Shown here piece by piece: positions 10,820 through 24,165 of a stretch of 64,000 nt of DNA. The notes under the pieces were generated by a model that saw only the letters and a list, made by a program, of their open reading frames with translations, was not told where the DNA came from and did no database searches. Within the stretch, counting starts at the first letter, position 1. Each line of letters begins with the position of its first letter. A program made the position numbers and the translations under genes. Origin of the DNA: Quillaja saponaria (taxonomy: Eukaryota; Streptophyta; Magnoliopsida; Fabales; Quillajaceae); contig CM055611.1 in the NCBI GenBank assembly GCA_029379385.1, positions 5,332,001 through 5,396,000 of the forward strand. The letters run 5' to 3'.

Positions 10820-12988
10820 TTAATTTTCCTTAAGCTTATATACATTGTCAATGTAATCTTCTGTTTCCCAGAGGAAAGAACCAAATGCAATAGCTTCCAA
10901 GACCAACCTCTTCAAGCTTGAAAATGATGTCAAAATAAAGTCATCAGTCTCAAACGAACCAGATTCCCCCTTCCCAAAAAGGGCACAACTATGACTCTCT
11001 ACTAACTTCACAGCCTCCTTGGATCTCAGTTTGGCACATCCCTGCAATGACTCTGGATGTAAGCTCATCACATAAAATTTTAAACTTTCATATTTTTCTC
11101 CTTCACTAACAGGCCCTTGACCAACAGATCGTTTGTTACTAATGTGGCCAAAGAGAAGATTTTTGAATCCATAAGAAGACATATCCTGAAAGTCAAGTGG
11201 AGTCCTATGACCAAGCTGAAGATCATGGTTTGTCAAATACAGACTCTTTTCCAGGTGGTGCCTCAATGAGACAGACTTCAAAAAGTAACCATATAAGATG
11301 GAGGCCACATAGATCTGGCCAACCAGGGATTGTCTGATCTTAGTTGTTGCCCAACCATCTGTTACACTAGAATTTGCTCTCAAACCAATGACAGCATATA
11401 TATGTTCCCTTATCATTTCCAAAACCTCCAAGTTGTGAATAGACTCTAGTGCCCAGTCCTTAGACGGCCATATTTCTAGCCTGGCATTATAAATGCATCT
11501 AGAGAGCCTTGGAACCAAAGGCACTTTAATCTCAGAAAATTTGTAAAAGATCAACATATACATGACATCTTGTACAGCAATTTCACATTGATGCTCCTTT
11601 AACTGCGCAATCCTCCTGAATTCAGAGACATTTGGATGTCAAAATGTGAAAGAACAACTATCTAGTATCTACAGAATGGGTTTTATTCAACATTATTCCA
11701 GTAGTAGTTCATGCATTCCAATTTAATTTGATCAATGTTGTGAATCTGCTAGCAGGAAAAATGGCAATTCATTCTCATTGATCATGATGAAATTGAAGCA
11801 ATCACTCATGTCTAAAGATCTACAAAGATGTTAATCCAATTCACATCAGAAATGACGAATGATTTAATCTCATTATGTGTTACCCACCCAAAAGTTCAAA
11901 TGAAGTAGAGAGTAAAGAGCAACAAAGCCAAAATTGAAGGCATCAAACTACCCTATCTCAAAATCTAGTTTATACACATTTAAAGACCATAAATTTCTAA
12001 TATGATGCCGTCAACTTTAAGAAGAGATAAAGATTATTCTGAAGATGACTAATATGATCAATCTAGAGAACTTAAAATTACTAGCCAAGTAGACCACCCT
12101 CAGCACTTGGTTTCAGATGAAGTCCAATCTAACATCAAACATCTGTTCTGAACAAAGACACCATTTGACAATAAGTTGACATGACTGGAGTTTAAATTGG
12201 TACATGATCTTGGATGCATTCCAGCACTTAAAAGAGTCATGCAAACTGTCAATTTTCAAATACCCATGAGTTTTTTTTTGTTTCTATTAAGGAATGAGGA
12301 CAAATGATTTCACATTACAATAACCCCATCTATCAAATACAAAAGCAAGCAAGTTGCTCTGAAATTTAGGCGCATACTTGCTTAGAGAACTCAATTAACT
12401 CCACATAAGAACAAATATAGATTAAAATTCAAGCAGTTTGATTAATAACAATATACATAACAAAGTTCACCATCAAGTGCACACATAAATGAATACATAA
12501 GAGTAATATAGACATGGAAAAAGGTATATATTTCAGAAAACACAGCATGACAGAACTGAGTAAGAAGAGAACTGAAGTTAAGTCACGAACCTGTGGAGGC
12601 ATGCCTCGTCCGAACCAATACTAAGTACCATGCGAGCAACCGCCGCCTCTCGATCATCAGCCAGAAGCTTGAGCTCTTCGGTGACTGCAACATGAAACAA
12701 CTGCCGGTGATTCTGCAACACACTGCTAAGAAATTTTCCGGCCAGCGACCTAGGCTCAAGCGGCGAGTTCAGGCTGCTGAACTCACAGTGACTAGCGCCG
12801 GCGCTGGCAACCACACTTAAGGGTCTGTGCCTAATGCAAAAACCGCAGCTAGCCGACTTGCTAAGCAGCGGATTGTTGAATTTGAAGGTGGGTATGGGAG
12901 AAAAATTATGGGTCAGTTGGGGTTTTGATGATGAAAGTGGAGATGGGAGAGTGAGGGTAGTGTGGTGGGAGAGACAATTTTCCATCAA
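10820..12988 (-). CDS. plastid DUF760 protein (UV-B-induced protein At3g17800-like)
   Basis: Two exons join cleanly: exon 1 at 12988-12591, intron 12590-11616 (GT...AG), exon 2 at 11615-10820. The junction rebuilds a codon and restores RRIAQLKEH just before the conserved VMYMLIFYKFSEIKVPLVPR block. The product is 397 aa. The first ~60 residues are rich in Ser, Thr and Pro and poor in acidic residues, as in a chloroplast transit peptide (inferred). The conserved body runs from about residue 85 to the end and includes LEIWPSKDW, GLRANSSVTD.WATTKI and a C-terminal FGSFLWETEDY.D..YKLKEN. These match the family of Arabidopsis At3g17800, whose transcript is UV-B responsive. The biochemical role is unknown. 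No frame damage was seen, so this looks like an intact gene. Start chosen at the first Met; a second Met follows directly. Confidence 0.88.
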
Positions 12989-13190
12989 CAGTCTGTGGGG
13001 ATTGCAAAGTCAAAGGCTGGATTTGAAGAATATGGTGGTTGGGATAGAGTTTGTCTGCATAAACTGTAATGAATGCAGATATGGATAGGATTCTAGACTT
13101 TAGTGAAGGTGAAGAGTCAGATTTTTATTGCTGAATGCTGAGTGTGTATCCTTCTAATACCAACACAACCTGATAATGATGGAGATTGGC
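12989..13190 (-). promoter_or_regulatory. 5' flank of the DUF760 gene
   Basis: This sequence lies just upstream of the minus-strand start codon and is less AT-rich than what follows. It should hold the 5' UTR and core promoter. I see no convincing TATA box. A plus-strand GGCCAA near 13187 could be a CCAAT-like element, but this is weak. Confidence 0.3.
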
Positions 13191-13525
13191 CAAACCTAAT
13201 TTTGTTCTTTTACATACATATTTCATATAATAAATTAAATTTGTAAAAATACAAATTAACAATCAAATACATATAAATATTTATATATAGATTATTTTTA
13301 AAAATCTATATCTATACTATATTATATTATACTCTGTAAAAGTAGTTTATGCACATCTGACCAAAACATACAAAAATTAGGTTATGACAATAGTTTCTAT
13401 TTTTTTAAAATATCATTATAAGTTTTTACTATTATATATATTATGCTTCAAATAAATTATTTGTTGATTCTTCACCCTTTAAATACTAACTAATTACATG
13501 CATTTGCTTATGAACATGCTAAATA

Positions 13526-13547
13526 ATATATATATATATATATATAT
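13526..13547. repeat. (TA)n microsatellite
   Basis: An uninterrupted alternating TA run. Confidence 0.9.
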
Positions 13548-14321
13548 TTTAAGTACAATTAGGTTATTTTGAGAGAGTACTTCTTATACTGTTTTAACTG
13601 TTAGACTAACTCATTATTAGTTGAATGAGATTTTTAAACATGAAGAGTTTAAACTCATCACATAATGCCCATAAATAGATATGGCAATTATCCCGGTGGT
13701 CAAGGGTTTGACCACCCGTTACTTATTCAAACTAATTATAAAACCATAAATGGGATCCATTAAGGACCCATCAGTTACTGGATATACCCGGACACATAGG
13801 CCCAGACCCTTTTTTTAAAAACTATTAAAAAAAAAGATATGTTTTTATTAAAAACTAATTTAATTTAGAGTAATGCTACATACATACACATATCTCACAC
13901 AATTTACATAGGTGTCACATCATATTTTTATCTTTGTAACCAAACACTATAAATTATATCTTACTATATTAATCGATTATTTTCTCTCATCTCATTAAAA
14001 TTCCTTATTACTACATATAATTATTTTAAATATATATATATATACACACATTTTTTCTCTCTTTCTCATTTACATCTCCTATTATTTCCCCACCTTCCTT
14101 CTCCTCTAGGAATTCTTTTATTTTTTTCTTTTATATTTTCTTTTATTTTTTAAATCAATGAAAACTAACAAAAAGGTTAAAAGTTGATAATTTTTTATGT
14201 AGCTTTTGTATTATTTATTAGTTGAAGAAAAAAATTATTATTTCTTGTGTTTTTACTACCTTCATTTAATTGATATTTCAATATATTTTTTCAATAAAAA
14301 AGAGATAGAGTATGTCAAAGT

Positions 14322-14500
14322 GTGGTTCAATTAATAAGGCACACTTGAGCTTAGCAGTTGAAAGGTTTCTACAATATCAAATATTTGAGCCCACAAGAAA
14401 ACACTTATGAGGAGGGCCACGAATCCCAAACAAGATTAGGCTCACACCAAGAATGTGCGAATACTCGTGGGAAACCTGAAAGGATAAAGAAAAAAAAAAA
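14322..14500 (+). mobile_element. SINE-like sequence
   Basis: The patch starts with GTGGTTCAATTAATAAGGCA (A-box-like), has TATTTGAGCCCA about 55 bp later (B-box-like), and ends in an A-rich tail, AAAGAAAAAAAAAA. Flanking target duplications were not found. The call is tentative. Confidence 0.35.
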
Positions 14501-15239
14501 AATCATAACATACATGAACTTAACATAATTATTTAATTTTTTACTACAATAAATAATTGATGGATTATAAAAAGTTTACTTATCAAATTCATGAACTTGA
14601 CATATCCATTAAATTCTTCACTACTATAAATTAAACACTTCATACTCTACCACTAAACCATTATAAATTAGTAGAACACCTGCTAATTAAATAGTGAAAA
14701 TGGTCGGTGGCGAGCGCAACATTTGCAAAGTATGAAAATAACAACAAAGGAATGGTGCTTCATCATTCATAAAAAAACCTTTCTAACACCGGATCAAGCT
14801 AGAGCTAGAATTCGTCTTACAATCAAATGATTGGCAGTTGCAAACCTCATAGATCTTGAAGAAAAAAAGAAATTGTGCAAATTATTAATAAAGTAGATGA
14901 TGAAGATGTCATGCCGTTAAATGACAACCCTATCCCAAAGCTCTACAAATACTTCTCTTGGAAAATTACATGCCCATAATCATGGATGACTACTTCGTCG
15001 CATGCAATGATCGAAGAGAAGGAGATGGAAGAAGATATACTAACTTCCTCATCATAAAAGGAAAGGAAAACTAGTAATGCTTCCTATTTATCAAAGATTT
15101 ACAAAATAAATATAACTGATGATAGAACTAATCAATCGTTTTATCTCTCTTGTATGAAGTTTTGAATTGAAGACAATAACTGAATTTACTATTGAATATC
15201 AAGCTTCACTCAGCTTCAATCAAAATAATATACAATTGA

Positions 15240-15455
15240 ATAATAAGAAGTAGTTGCATGCAGAATAATAAGAAGCAACTTAAATGATATGAAATAGTTG
15301 AATGCATTGCTAAATGATAAGAAGCAGCTGAATGCTAAATGATAAGAAGTAGCTAAATGCTAAAAAAATGAGAATCTACTGAATATATTGTTGAATGATA
15401 AGAAGCAACTGAAAGCTGAATAATGAGAAGCATCTTAATGTATTGCTGAACGATG
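15240..15455. repeat. degenerate minisatellite
   Basis: Variants of AATGATAAGAAGCAGCTGAATGC recur about seven times with irregular 25-45-bp spacing. Copies have diverged heavily. Confidence 0.65.
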
Positions 15456-15559
15456 ACCATGAATGAAGAACAACTGAAGACTTCTGAATCTTTAGGCATG
15501 AAAAGCTCAACACATTGTTTCATTAAAATGTTAGTCAACTGAAAGACTCAGCTATACTA

Positions 15560-16259
15560 AAGTGGCTTTAGCACTTTAAGGAAAATATACTTAGCAGTTG
15601 AAAATACTCTCTAAATATAGTCATTTTACCTTTTGTTCAAATGGTGTCATATCTTCTGTTCAGTTAACTAAAACTTAAGTTTATATCTTCTCAATATTCA
15701 AAGAAAATATCTTTCAAAAAATAAGTTTGATTTTGAGGATTACATGTCTAAACTAATCAACTCAGAAAATCGTGTTCTCAATAGATTTGCAGGTCTCTGT
15801 ACTATGTGAAAATTACTATTCATTATGCAATAAAGGATTCTGATTCTACAACAGGCAATTGTTATGAGTAACGGGTAGCATCAAGTAAATGAAGTATAAA
15901 AGGCAGAGTATTGAAGAATTCAAGAGAGAAGAAGCTTAACAAAGAAATCGTTAATCATTCACTAATTGGTAAGGTTCAACTTAGTGTAAGTTTTAATTGA
16001 ACCCTGGAATTCAGTTATTTAAAGTTTGGCAAAATCCTGAAATTTAACTAGGTTTGGGTAAGTCCTCTAATTAACCAAGATTGAGTAAGTCTTGATAAAT
16101 TAGCTAGGATTGACTAAGTCTTGTAAAATTAGTCAAATTGTGTTTCAATGGTAGGGGTGTTGTGTGATCTTATAAATTCTTCATAATGAAATCCCAAGTA
16201 AAACTTGGGGAGTGGACATAACTAATTTTTGGTGAACCACTATAATTTCTCCATGTTTA
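15560..16259 (+). mobile_element. probable Copia LTR remnant
   Basis: The segment ends with a GGAGTGGACATA...GAACCACTATAATTTC pattern that I associate with the 3' part of plant Copia LTRs. A TATA-like AAGTATAAAAGGCAGAG lies at about 15892-15908. It stops where a different LTR begins at 16260, suggesting it was interrupted by that later insertion. The family assignment is uncertain. Confidence 0.35.
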
Positions 16260-16364
16260 TGTTATGACTCGATATTTTAATGTACGTTTTAAAATATTTA
16301 TATGTAACTTGCCGTGATTAGGTGAATAAAATTTTACACAAAGTAAAATTAAAGTAAATGAACA

Positions 16365-16408
<44 letters not shown>

Positions 16409-17904
16409 GTAATGCAAGAATTAATTTTCATCACATTATTGGTTGACTTGAAATTTTATTTTATCTTGTGTAAATTTTTATTTAGTGAGACACATGTATA
16501 CACCAAGTAAATTAGTGGAGGAAGAGTTAATGTGTATATATACCTATACTTAATTTTACTTACACTTTGACTTACTTTTGATTTTTTGTTTTTCCTTTTT
16601 TTTTTTCTCCTCCACTGCCTCTTTATTTCTCTTTAGCTTCCGCTAACCGAGACTTCATAAAATGCCCCATTTCTCCTCTGATTTTTCTCCTATTGTTCAG
16701 CTGTGAGAACTTAGTGAAGCCAAGTGAATCCTCTCCTTCTTGCATCAAGTTTTCTTCCTTTCCTCCTTATTTCACCTTGATATGTATATCCTTAGAGCTC
16801 ACTACAAATAGTGGCAACAATCTTGTACTTGGCGGCAATAAACTTGAATTAGCCCTTTTCCTACCGTGTAAGTCACCTTGTCTTTTTGGTTTTAAATAGG
16901 GTGTGTGTGGGGAGGGGGGGAGGGGAGAACTAGAAAGCCTTGTAGAAGCCTTACCACCAAGCTGCCTTCCCCTGTTTTGGGCAACAGCTTTGTTACTCCT
17001 TTTCTCCTTCATGGCCGGTCATTAGAGGCTAAAGGGAGGAGGTTTTCTTGGCCTTAGGATGTGATGGAAGCAAAGGAAATAGGTGCAAGAATTTCCCTCT
17101 TGCCGTGAGCCACTTGGAGAGCTTGGATTTGTTGTTAACCAAGTGTTTCTTTTGAATAAAATTTCTACACTTTTAAGTTTGATTAGGAATGTGAAACAAG
17201 TAGTTAGGATGATGAAATATATCTTGAAGGAATGAAAATGAAGTTTTGGAATTGGAATATAATTATGTAGATATTAATATTGTATAATTCATGTTTTGAT
17301 GAAGGTTAAATAATTAGTTAACTTGAATTCAATGTTAGAATATAAATAAAATGTGAATTGATGGACTTATGTTAATTTCTTGGTGTATATACATATATGT
17401 ATATATACACATAAATTAGAATAAAACATGACTACAAGGTGTTCGATTAAATGTTTAGGAGAAATTTACTTTTAGTAAATGCATAGGAATTAATCTAAAT
17501 AAGTTTTAATAGTTAAATAAATAATTAAGGAATTATAACCATAGGATTAATAAACTAAGTAATGTTTGAATTTATGATTTTCAGCTTCGGATCATGTGAT
17601 GGAGACACCAATACCCTCGAATTCTACACATAACGATGAACTGAATTTGTAAACCTTATAAGTGGATAACGTATTCTTTGATTGCTAGATTAATGTGTTT
17701 AATTGTCTATGTGTATTTGAATAAATATGTTTATATAAAAGTAAATAAGAATGTGTAGTGTTATAATTGAGTTCCTTAAATTGTGCTTGACTTGTGACTT
17801 TGTTTATGTTTGATATCCGAATTGATTTTACAAACAAAATAGAATCCTGGTGCACCTAGAATACTTTGATTTGATTATTTGATATGTCGAGTAATTCAGC
17901 CTAA
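16260..17904 (+). mobile_element. truncated long LTR related to the two 4-kb solo LTRs
   Basis: It starts TGTTATGACTC, close to the TGTTATAACCC start of the LTR at 20127. In the same order it carries counterparts of that LTR's internal landmarks: the TTTCAG...GGAT...GATG segment near 17580, the GTGCACC segment near 17850 and an AATTCAGCC segment at 17894-17902. It is shorter than the 4-kb copies and stops about 0.9 kb before an LTR end would be expected, at the junction with an inverted copy of itself. A (TA)n run at 16368-16406 lies near its start. It carries no genuine protein-coding frame. Confidence 0.6.
16368..16406. repeat. (TA)n microsatellite
   Basis: About 19 uninterrupted TA units. 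Confidence 0.95.
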
Positions 17905-18473
17905 TATAAATATATGTATTCAAATACACATAAACAATTACACTTATTAATATAGCAATCAAAGAATACGTTATCCACTTATAAGGTTTACGGATTCAGT
18001 TTGTCATTCCTTCTAGAATTCAAGGGTGTCGGTGTCTCTACTACACGACCTGGAACTGAAAATCATAAATTCAAACATTACTTAGTTTATTAATCCTATG
18101 GTTATGATTCTCTAATTATTTATTTAACTATTAAAATTTATTTAGATTAATTCTTATGCATTTACTAAAAGTAAATTTCTCCTAAATATTTAATCGAACA
18201 CCTTGTAGTCATGTTTTATTCTAATTTATGTGTATGTATATATATATACATACACCAAAAAAATTAACATAAGTCCATCAATTCACATTTTATTTATATT
18301 CTAACATTGAATTCAAGTTAACTAATTATTTAACTTTCATCAAAACATGAATTATACAATTCTAATATCCATATAAATATATATATATATATATATATTC
18401 CAATTCCAAAACTTCCTTTTCATTCATACTATTTTCATTCCTTCAAGCTATATTTCATCATCCTAACCAATTG
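17202..18473. repeat. large inverted repeat, two ~550-bp arms around a ~168-bp spacer
   Basis: The left arm (about 17202-17736) reappears as its reverse complement at about 17905-18473. Matching blocks include GTTAGGATGATGAAATAT against ATATTTCATCATCCTAAC, and AAACCTTATAAGTGG against CCACTTATAAGGTTT, plus the intervening CATGACTACAAGGTGTTCGA block. By eye the arms agree at roughly nine bases in ten, with a few small gaps at TA-rich points. The transcript would fold into a long hairpin. Confidence 0.9.
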
Positions 18474-19604
18474 TTGATATAAAAGCCTAATGTCACTTGC
18501 ATAAGCAATAAAAATCAATAAATCCTAATCAGATCTATAGTTACAATATGAATCTTAACTTTTTTCATTCTAACTAAAAAGCAAGTTCAATTCCTATACA
18601 TGGTATTAAAGTCATCATATATAGATAACCAATTATTTTTATAGACAGATATCTGCACCATAAGTACTTTAACGATGTAAAATTTGCTACTCATATGATA
18701 CTCCAGATCAAGAAGAAGAGAAAATCAAATCAACCCTACTAAAACTCCTAAAAAAAAAAAAGAGAAACAAGAAAATTCATGAAAGAAGAAAAAAAAATTC
18801 AAGCTCTATCTTAAAAAAACCAGATATAAGAATAATAGTATCATAATCTCTAAATCTGTCCTGAAAATGATTATATTTAAGGTCGATTTATTCAAAACTA
18901 AAAACAAAAGAAAAAAGCTAGTGATTGGCTTATGACAGCCCTAAATAAACTTGTTTTGAGAGAATTTTAAGAGAAAGAGTGGAGAAGACAACTAGGTTTT
19001 CTCCACTTTACATAAATTTATGTGAGGAAGTAAGATGTAGAATATTATTCAATGATATAATACAGAGGGATAGTCATGTCCTAAGGAACAATAGGAAGAA
19101 CAAATTGAAAGAGATTAAGGCCCCATCTAGTATAAAATTGGCAAATTATTTTTAAAGTATTATATTGTAAAATTATTACATAAATTATTACATAAATCAT
19201 TCCAAATTATATACCATTTCATAATATAATCAAGTACATAAAAATATATATATATATATATATAAGTTTGATGAGTGAGATGGGTCGAGGAGAGAGAATG
19301 AGGGTTAAGGTTGAGAAAGTCTATTATTATTGTTTTAAATGAATAAGAGAATGCGAGGCATTTCACCCCCACATGCCACCAACTTATCTAGAAATTCCTA
19401 ATAAGTTACTTATTTTGATTGAGAATTTTTTACTATTTTTTTTTGGCTCTAGCTGTAATTGGGATCAATTAAACAACTAGGACTCTCAAACGCACCCAAT
19501 TGACCGATTGGGCTCCCAATAATTAAATAATAATTTTTATTATTTGAGTTAAGACTAATTGGTCCCATATTATAATTAAGTAGTATTAAGTGTAAAATTT
19601 TATT
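18474..19604. other. A-rich intergenic stretch
   Basis: Contains poly-A-rich patches (18750-18910) and a TA run near 19245-19263. A TGGTATTAAAGTC segment at 18601-18613 resembles an initiator-tRNA primer-binding site but has no adjacent LTR. No gene seen. The last nine bases (19596-19604) are the left target duplication of the next element. Confidence 0.45.
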
Positions 19605-20126
19605 GGCTAAATTACATTTTTAGTCCTTGTAATTTGACTCAAAATTCACTTTAGTCCCTACATTCAATTTATTACAATTAGGTCCCTATAATTAAAAAAT
19701 TGAGTCAATTGGGTCCCTATCGTCACATTTCGTCCAAACTAACTTAATGGAATGTGATGTTGAAAGACAAATCATACATGACAAATTCACGTGACAAATA
19801 GACAAATAAAAAATTGACACGTGAATGGATTAAAAATTTAAATTAGAAAACTTAAATTTTTATTTGAAAATAGAAACAAGTTATATTAAAAATTTATAAA
19901 TCAATGAAAAGATTCATAATTTTTGTTAATAAAAAGTAAATAGCCCTTCTCTCTTTCTTGCCCACCACCACCACCATCACCATCACTGCAACCACCGTGT
20001 ATACCCATAACCATCATCTACCTCTATAAACATCATATTCCCTCTCACCTTTCAAACTATTACTCTTTTCCCCAACACTTTTTTCTCTGCAATTTCATTC
20101 TCACCACTCTTACCCTTCAAGCTATT

Positions 20127-23076
20127 TGTTATAACCCTCATAACCCAATAATGTAAAATCGAGTTTTAAGATATAATATGTAAATTTATGTTATAAAATA
20201 AATAAATTGAATAACAGTATAGTTAAACATGTTATAATTCAATATCTTATTGTAACCTTAGTATATATTTTAAAAATATTGTGTATTTTTTGTAGTAAAA
20301 TAAATAACATTATGACCAAGTAAATTCAAATACATGAGAAATTAATGTATAGGTATAAATATATCAAGATTTAATCTCTATCACTAGCAAATTAAATAAG
20401 TAAATAATGCAATTAACACATGTATATATATACATATATAAAACTAAGAAAAAATTAGCACCACATGTTTTTAAGCCAAAAAGTAAAAATATGTAACAAG
20501 GAAGTATTTTTCCACCACACATTTTAACTTTTTGACTATTGACCCTAAATTATGTTTAATTTTATCATGTGTTTTTATTCCTTTTTCTTTTTTTCTTCTT
20601 CCTAGCCTACTATTGGAAGCTTTCTCAAACTTTTGCATTTTTTTTTCCTTCTTGAATCTTCCTTTCACCGCCTCACTCCCTCCCCTGTATAACAACGTTT
20701 TCTTTTCCTTTTCTTGTCTTGCTGCCTCCTCTTTTGTAAGGTTGTTTAAGTTGGTTGGTGAACTTGTTGACTTGGGAGCTAATCTTATGGCTGTTTGGTG
20801 TATCAATTTTGCTTGTCTTGGATGATGGTTTGCAGCCTTGGTTAGTTATGAGTTCAGCCTCATTCCTTGTCTTAGTATGCAATTCTTTCCCCCTGACTTT
20901 GCTGTGTGTGTTTCCCTTGTTCATCCGAGTATACAACGTTGTTGTGTAAGTTGTAAGCATGTGTTGGAGTTGGGAGAAAGTTTGGTGCATCAACTTTAAT
21001 CTTGAATTCCATGTTCTGCTGTGAGTGTGGTAGCTGTTTGTATGGGTTTTGTGGTAGCCAAGTCTTGTGGTAATTTCAATTCTCTCCTTTTTACCATTTG
21101 TGGTTAAAGGTCCTTGGAGTTTCCTTCAACTAATGATGGTAATAATCTCCTTTCCTTAAACTTGATTATCATTTTATTGAGGGTTGGTTTTATTAACTTT
21201 TGTTTCTATTAGGGTTATTGATTTCCTAGAAGTTTTATTCTTTTAGACTTTATAAAAGTTAGATGTAAAGTTGGATTAAAAATTAAGTAGATGAATGGTA
21301 TTAAGAGTAACTATAAGTTAGTAATTATGTCAATGGAGGTTTGGTGAGGGTGATGGTTAAACTTTTATGACCTATATAAGTAGTAGCTAAGAAATTTTGA
21401 ACATTGGAATTATTAGTATTGTTGAATTGACGTAATTGGATTGATTCTTTGGTATATGTATATGTATACACACATATATGTGGGGTGAGGTGAGATTGAG
21501 AATGCCTTTAAAGTGTTTGATAAAAGGCCTAAATGAAACTAGTTGTAATGGAATGAGTTAACTTTGGTGGATTTAATTTCTGGGTGATTAGTTATTGTTG
21601 GAATTTGAATTAAAAGTTACTAAACCAGAGTAAATAGTGGATGGTTAATTTTGTGGGTTAAGAAGTTAATGAAAGTGAGTAAAAGGTATGAACAAGGAAG
21701 GTTTAGTTGTGAGTGAAGTGTTGGAATACTAGAGTTAAGTGGTTCTTGAAGGGGTGCAGGGTCAGATTTCATGGGTTAAAGAAATCTTGTGTTTTGAGTA
21801 CTTTCGAGGATGAATTAAGTTAAGAGTTCAAAAAGAAAATGTAGCTTAGGGTCTTGGGATGTTGTATACAAAATTTCAAAATCTAGTTCCAAGTATATTT
21901 ATTGATAGAGTTGTTAGACTGCAACTAAGTCATGCAAAATTTTTAATGAATGTCAGTCAGTCTGGGAGATTTCATCAGGGGTTGTGGTTAAAATTAGCTT
22001 AAGATCTCTGAATTAAAGTTGTGTTTAACATCTTGAAATCACTATACTAGAGAGTTTCGTTATTTAATTCTCAAGTATGAGAATTCTATAAACATCGGAA
22101 TCAAAGGTTGGCAGCCATAAATTTTATAAGTGCTATGTTTTTGTTTATGTGAAGAATCGAGTAAGTTCAAGGCTGATTTTAGGAAAAGTTTCTAAATAAA
22201 AAAGCTAGCTAACTTCCTAAACCTAATGTTTGAAATTAGTTTTATTAAATTTGATTAAGTATGTAAGTGAAAATAAACATATATCCAAAGAGGTTGTGAA
22301 ATACCTAAAAGGAGTAAAATTTAAATAATCAATTGTACTAATATACACATCCAAATAATACATATGATACTTTTCTAGAAATAGATACTTGTATATTAAT
22401 AAATCCAATAAATGGAATTGAATTTTCTTTTTCTTAGAGAAAGTTATGTTCAAATAACGAAAGTAAGGTCAAAGCTGTCAAAATCTTGCGTTTTGCAGTA
22501 TTTGATGCAAATTCAAAAAATAAACTGTATTGATATATAAATCCAAAAATTACAAATGATATACCATTAAAAATCTACTTGTGTCTAGTATTTAATAAAT
22601 TTTACGAAACTAGATTTAGAATTTTCTAGAGGAAGATATGTCTATTAGAGTGAACACTGGTCCAAACCTCAAGTTTGGACAGTTTCAACATCTCTAACTC
22701 ACCAGTATTTTCTATCTTTTCTAATTGTTTCATTCTACCTTTTGCATTGTCATGATATCTAAAATGTCTCTTCATTATCAATCTTACCACATAAAGTACA
22801 ATTCATATTACTTGACATGTAATTGCTTAATAGAAAATTTTCATAAAAAAACCTATATAAGTTAATATATAAGCTTAGTAATTAAAAGATAATAATAATA
22901 ATGTTTATGAACTATGTATTATTTGAAACTATGAATTTTAGTTTCAGACCTTTCTGTGGGTCTGATGACACACATGAGCGAAAAAGGAAGTGACGAACAA
23001 GATTTCTAAACTGGTGAGTAGTTAATTGTTACCTTTTGGTTACTAGATTAGTTTATTTGATTGTTTGATATATATT

Positions 23077-23111
<35 letters not shown>

Positions 23112-24165
23112 GAATATATATGTTATATAGAGGTGAATAAGAATTGTATTGCTATGATTGAATTATGTGGATTGTGTTTGATGTTTGGAATTATTTGTGA
23201 TTAATAAGAGCCAACGAAGTGATTTTTCTAAAATGATTTTGTTTCCAAAAATGAAATTCAAGTGCACCAAAGATGTTTTAATTTAATATTCTAATATGAG
23301 ATTTTTCTTATTAGTATTTTTTTTAAAAAGAATTGAGTGCTCAGCCCCGGTAGGTAGATTCGAATAAGGGTCTTCATAATTATGTGGGAGGTGTTATGCG
23401 GAGCTAAGTTACTCAGTTAGCCCTTTGCTTTCTTTGTATTATTCGTGTGTGCTGATTTCTTTGATTGGATTATACAGAGTGTTACCTGAACTATGTTTGC
23501 TAAGCTTTATAATTCCGTAATTGGATATGTGTAATCTTATTAGTTGATTGGAATATATAATATATTGATATTAGTTAATTACATATTCTATATGTGTGTT
23601 GAGTGATGCTAGTATTCTTTGGGTACGCTTTTCCACTCATGGAGTCCACAGGACTCATCCCTCTCTTTGTTTTTTTTTTTTTTTAGTAACAAGATTTCCC
23701 CGTATAACAATTAACAATACTGGACTTGCCAAGTATTTGGCTGGAAGGTAACTCTTCAAAATCTTAATCTTGAAGTCAAATGTGAAAGTTTGCAGTTACA
23801 TTAGAGTTGTGAAGAGTCTAGTCTTATGTAGTGTAACAGTTTAGTTATTTGTTATTGTGATAAGAAACATAGTGCAATTCCTTGTTGTCTTTGTTGTTGT
23901 GGTTGTTATTGTATAAAAACAAGAAATATATATTTATATTATATAGGTATGTTCCACTTAACGAGGAACATTTGCCGAAATTTTTAATAAATTGTTATAA
24001 GTTTCAATATACAAATTTATTTTAGTTAACTAATGTTTTATAAAATTTACTTTTACTCTTTAGTTTAGTCAAGAGTCGTGTTTGTTTTCTGTTTTTGAAG
24101 TCAGGGTTATGGAGATTTGGTTATCCATTCCTCTGGCCAGTCATACCTCAGTGAGTGGTGTGACA
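20127..24165 (+). mobile_element. 4.04-kb solo LTR (copy A), gypsy-like
   Basis: It begins TGTTATAACCCTCATAA and ends GTGGTGTGACA, with perfect 5-bp duplications CTATT on both sides (20122-20126 and 24166-24170). No primer-binding site, polypurine tract or gag-pol lies between or beside the ends, so this is a single LTR left by recombination. It aligns over its whole length with the reverse complement of 45805-49802. The great length suggests a Tat/Ogre-like gypsy lineage, but no protein is present to prove this. Short frames inside are not conserved between the copies. Confidence 0.88.
23077..23111. repeat. (GT)n(TA)n compound microsatellite
   Basis: A GT run (23077-23094) followed directly by a TA run, within solo LTR copy A. 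Confidence 0.92.

Larger units (their letters stand above)
13191..15239. other. AT-rich intergenic stretch with decayed repeats
   Basis: Contains a TA microsatellite (13526-13547), a possible MITE remnant around 13680-13810 and a SINE-like patch (listed separately). No supported gene. Confidence 0.45.

Noticed and set aside
12593..13088. Plus-strand frames of 75 and 84 codons
   Set aside because: They lie antisense to exon 1 and the 5' flank of the DUF760 gene, and reflect its codon pattern.
20471..20993. Lys-rich frames of 97-111 codons on both strands
   Set aside because: Both lie in LTR copy A, in T-rich/A-rich low-complexity DNA, and are not conserved in copy B.
23330..23425. tRNA/SINE-like sequence with TTCGAAT (B-box-like) inside the solo LTR
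   Set aside because: A recognisable counterpart lies at the same relative position in LTR copy B (about 46540-46640), so it belongs to the LTR and is not an insertion.
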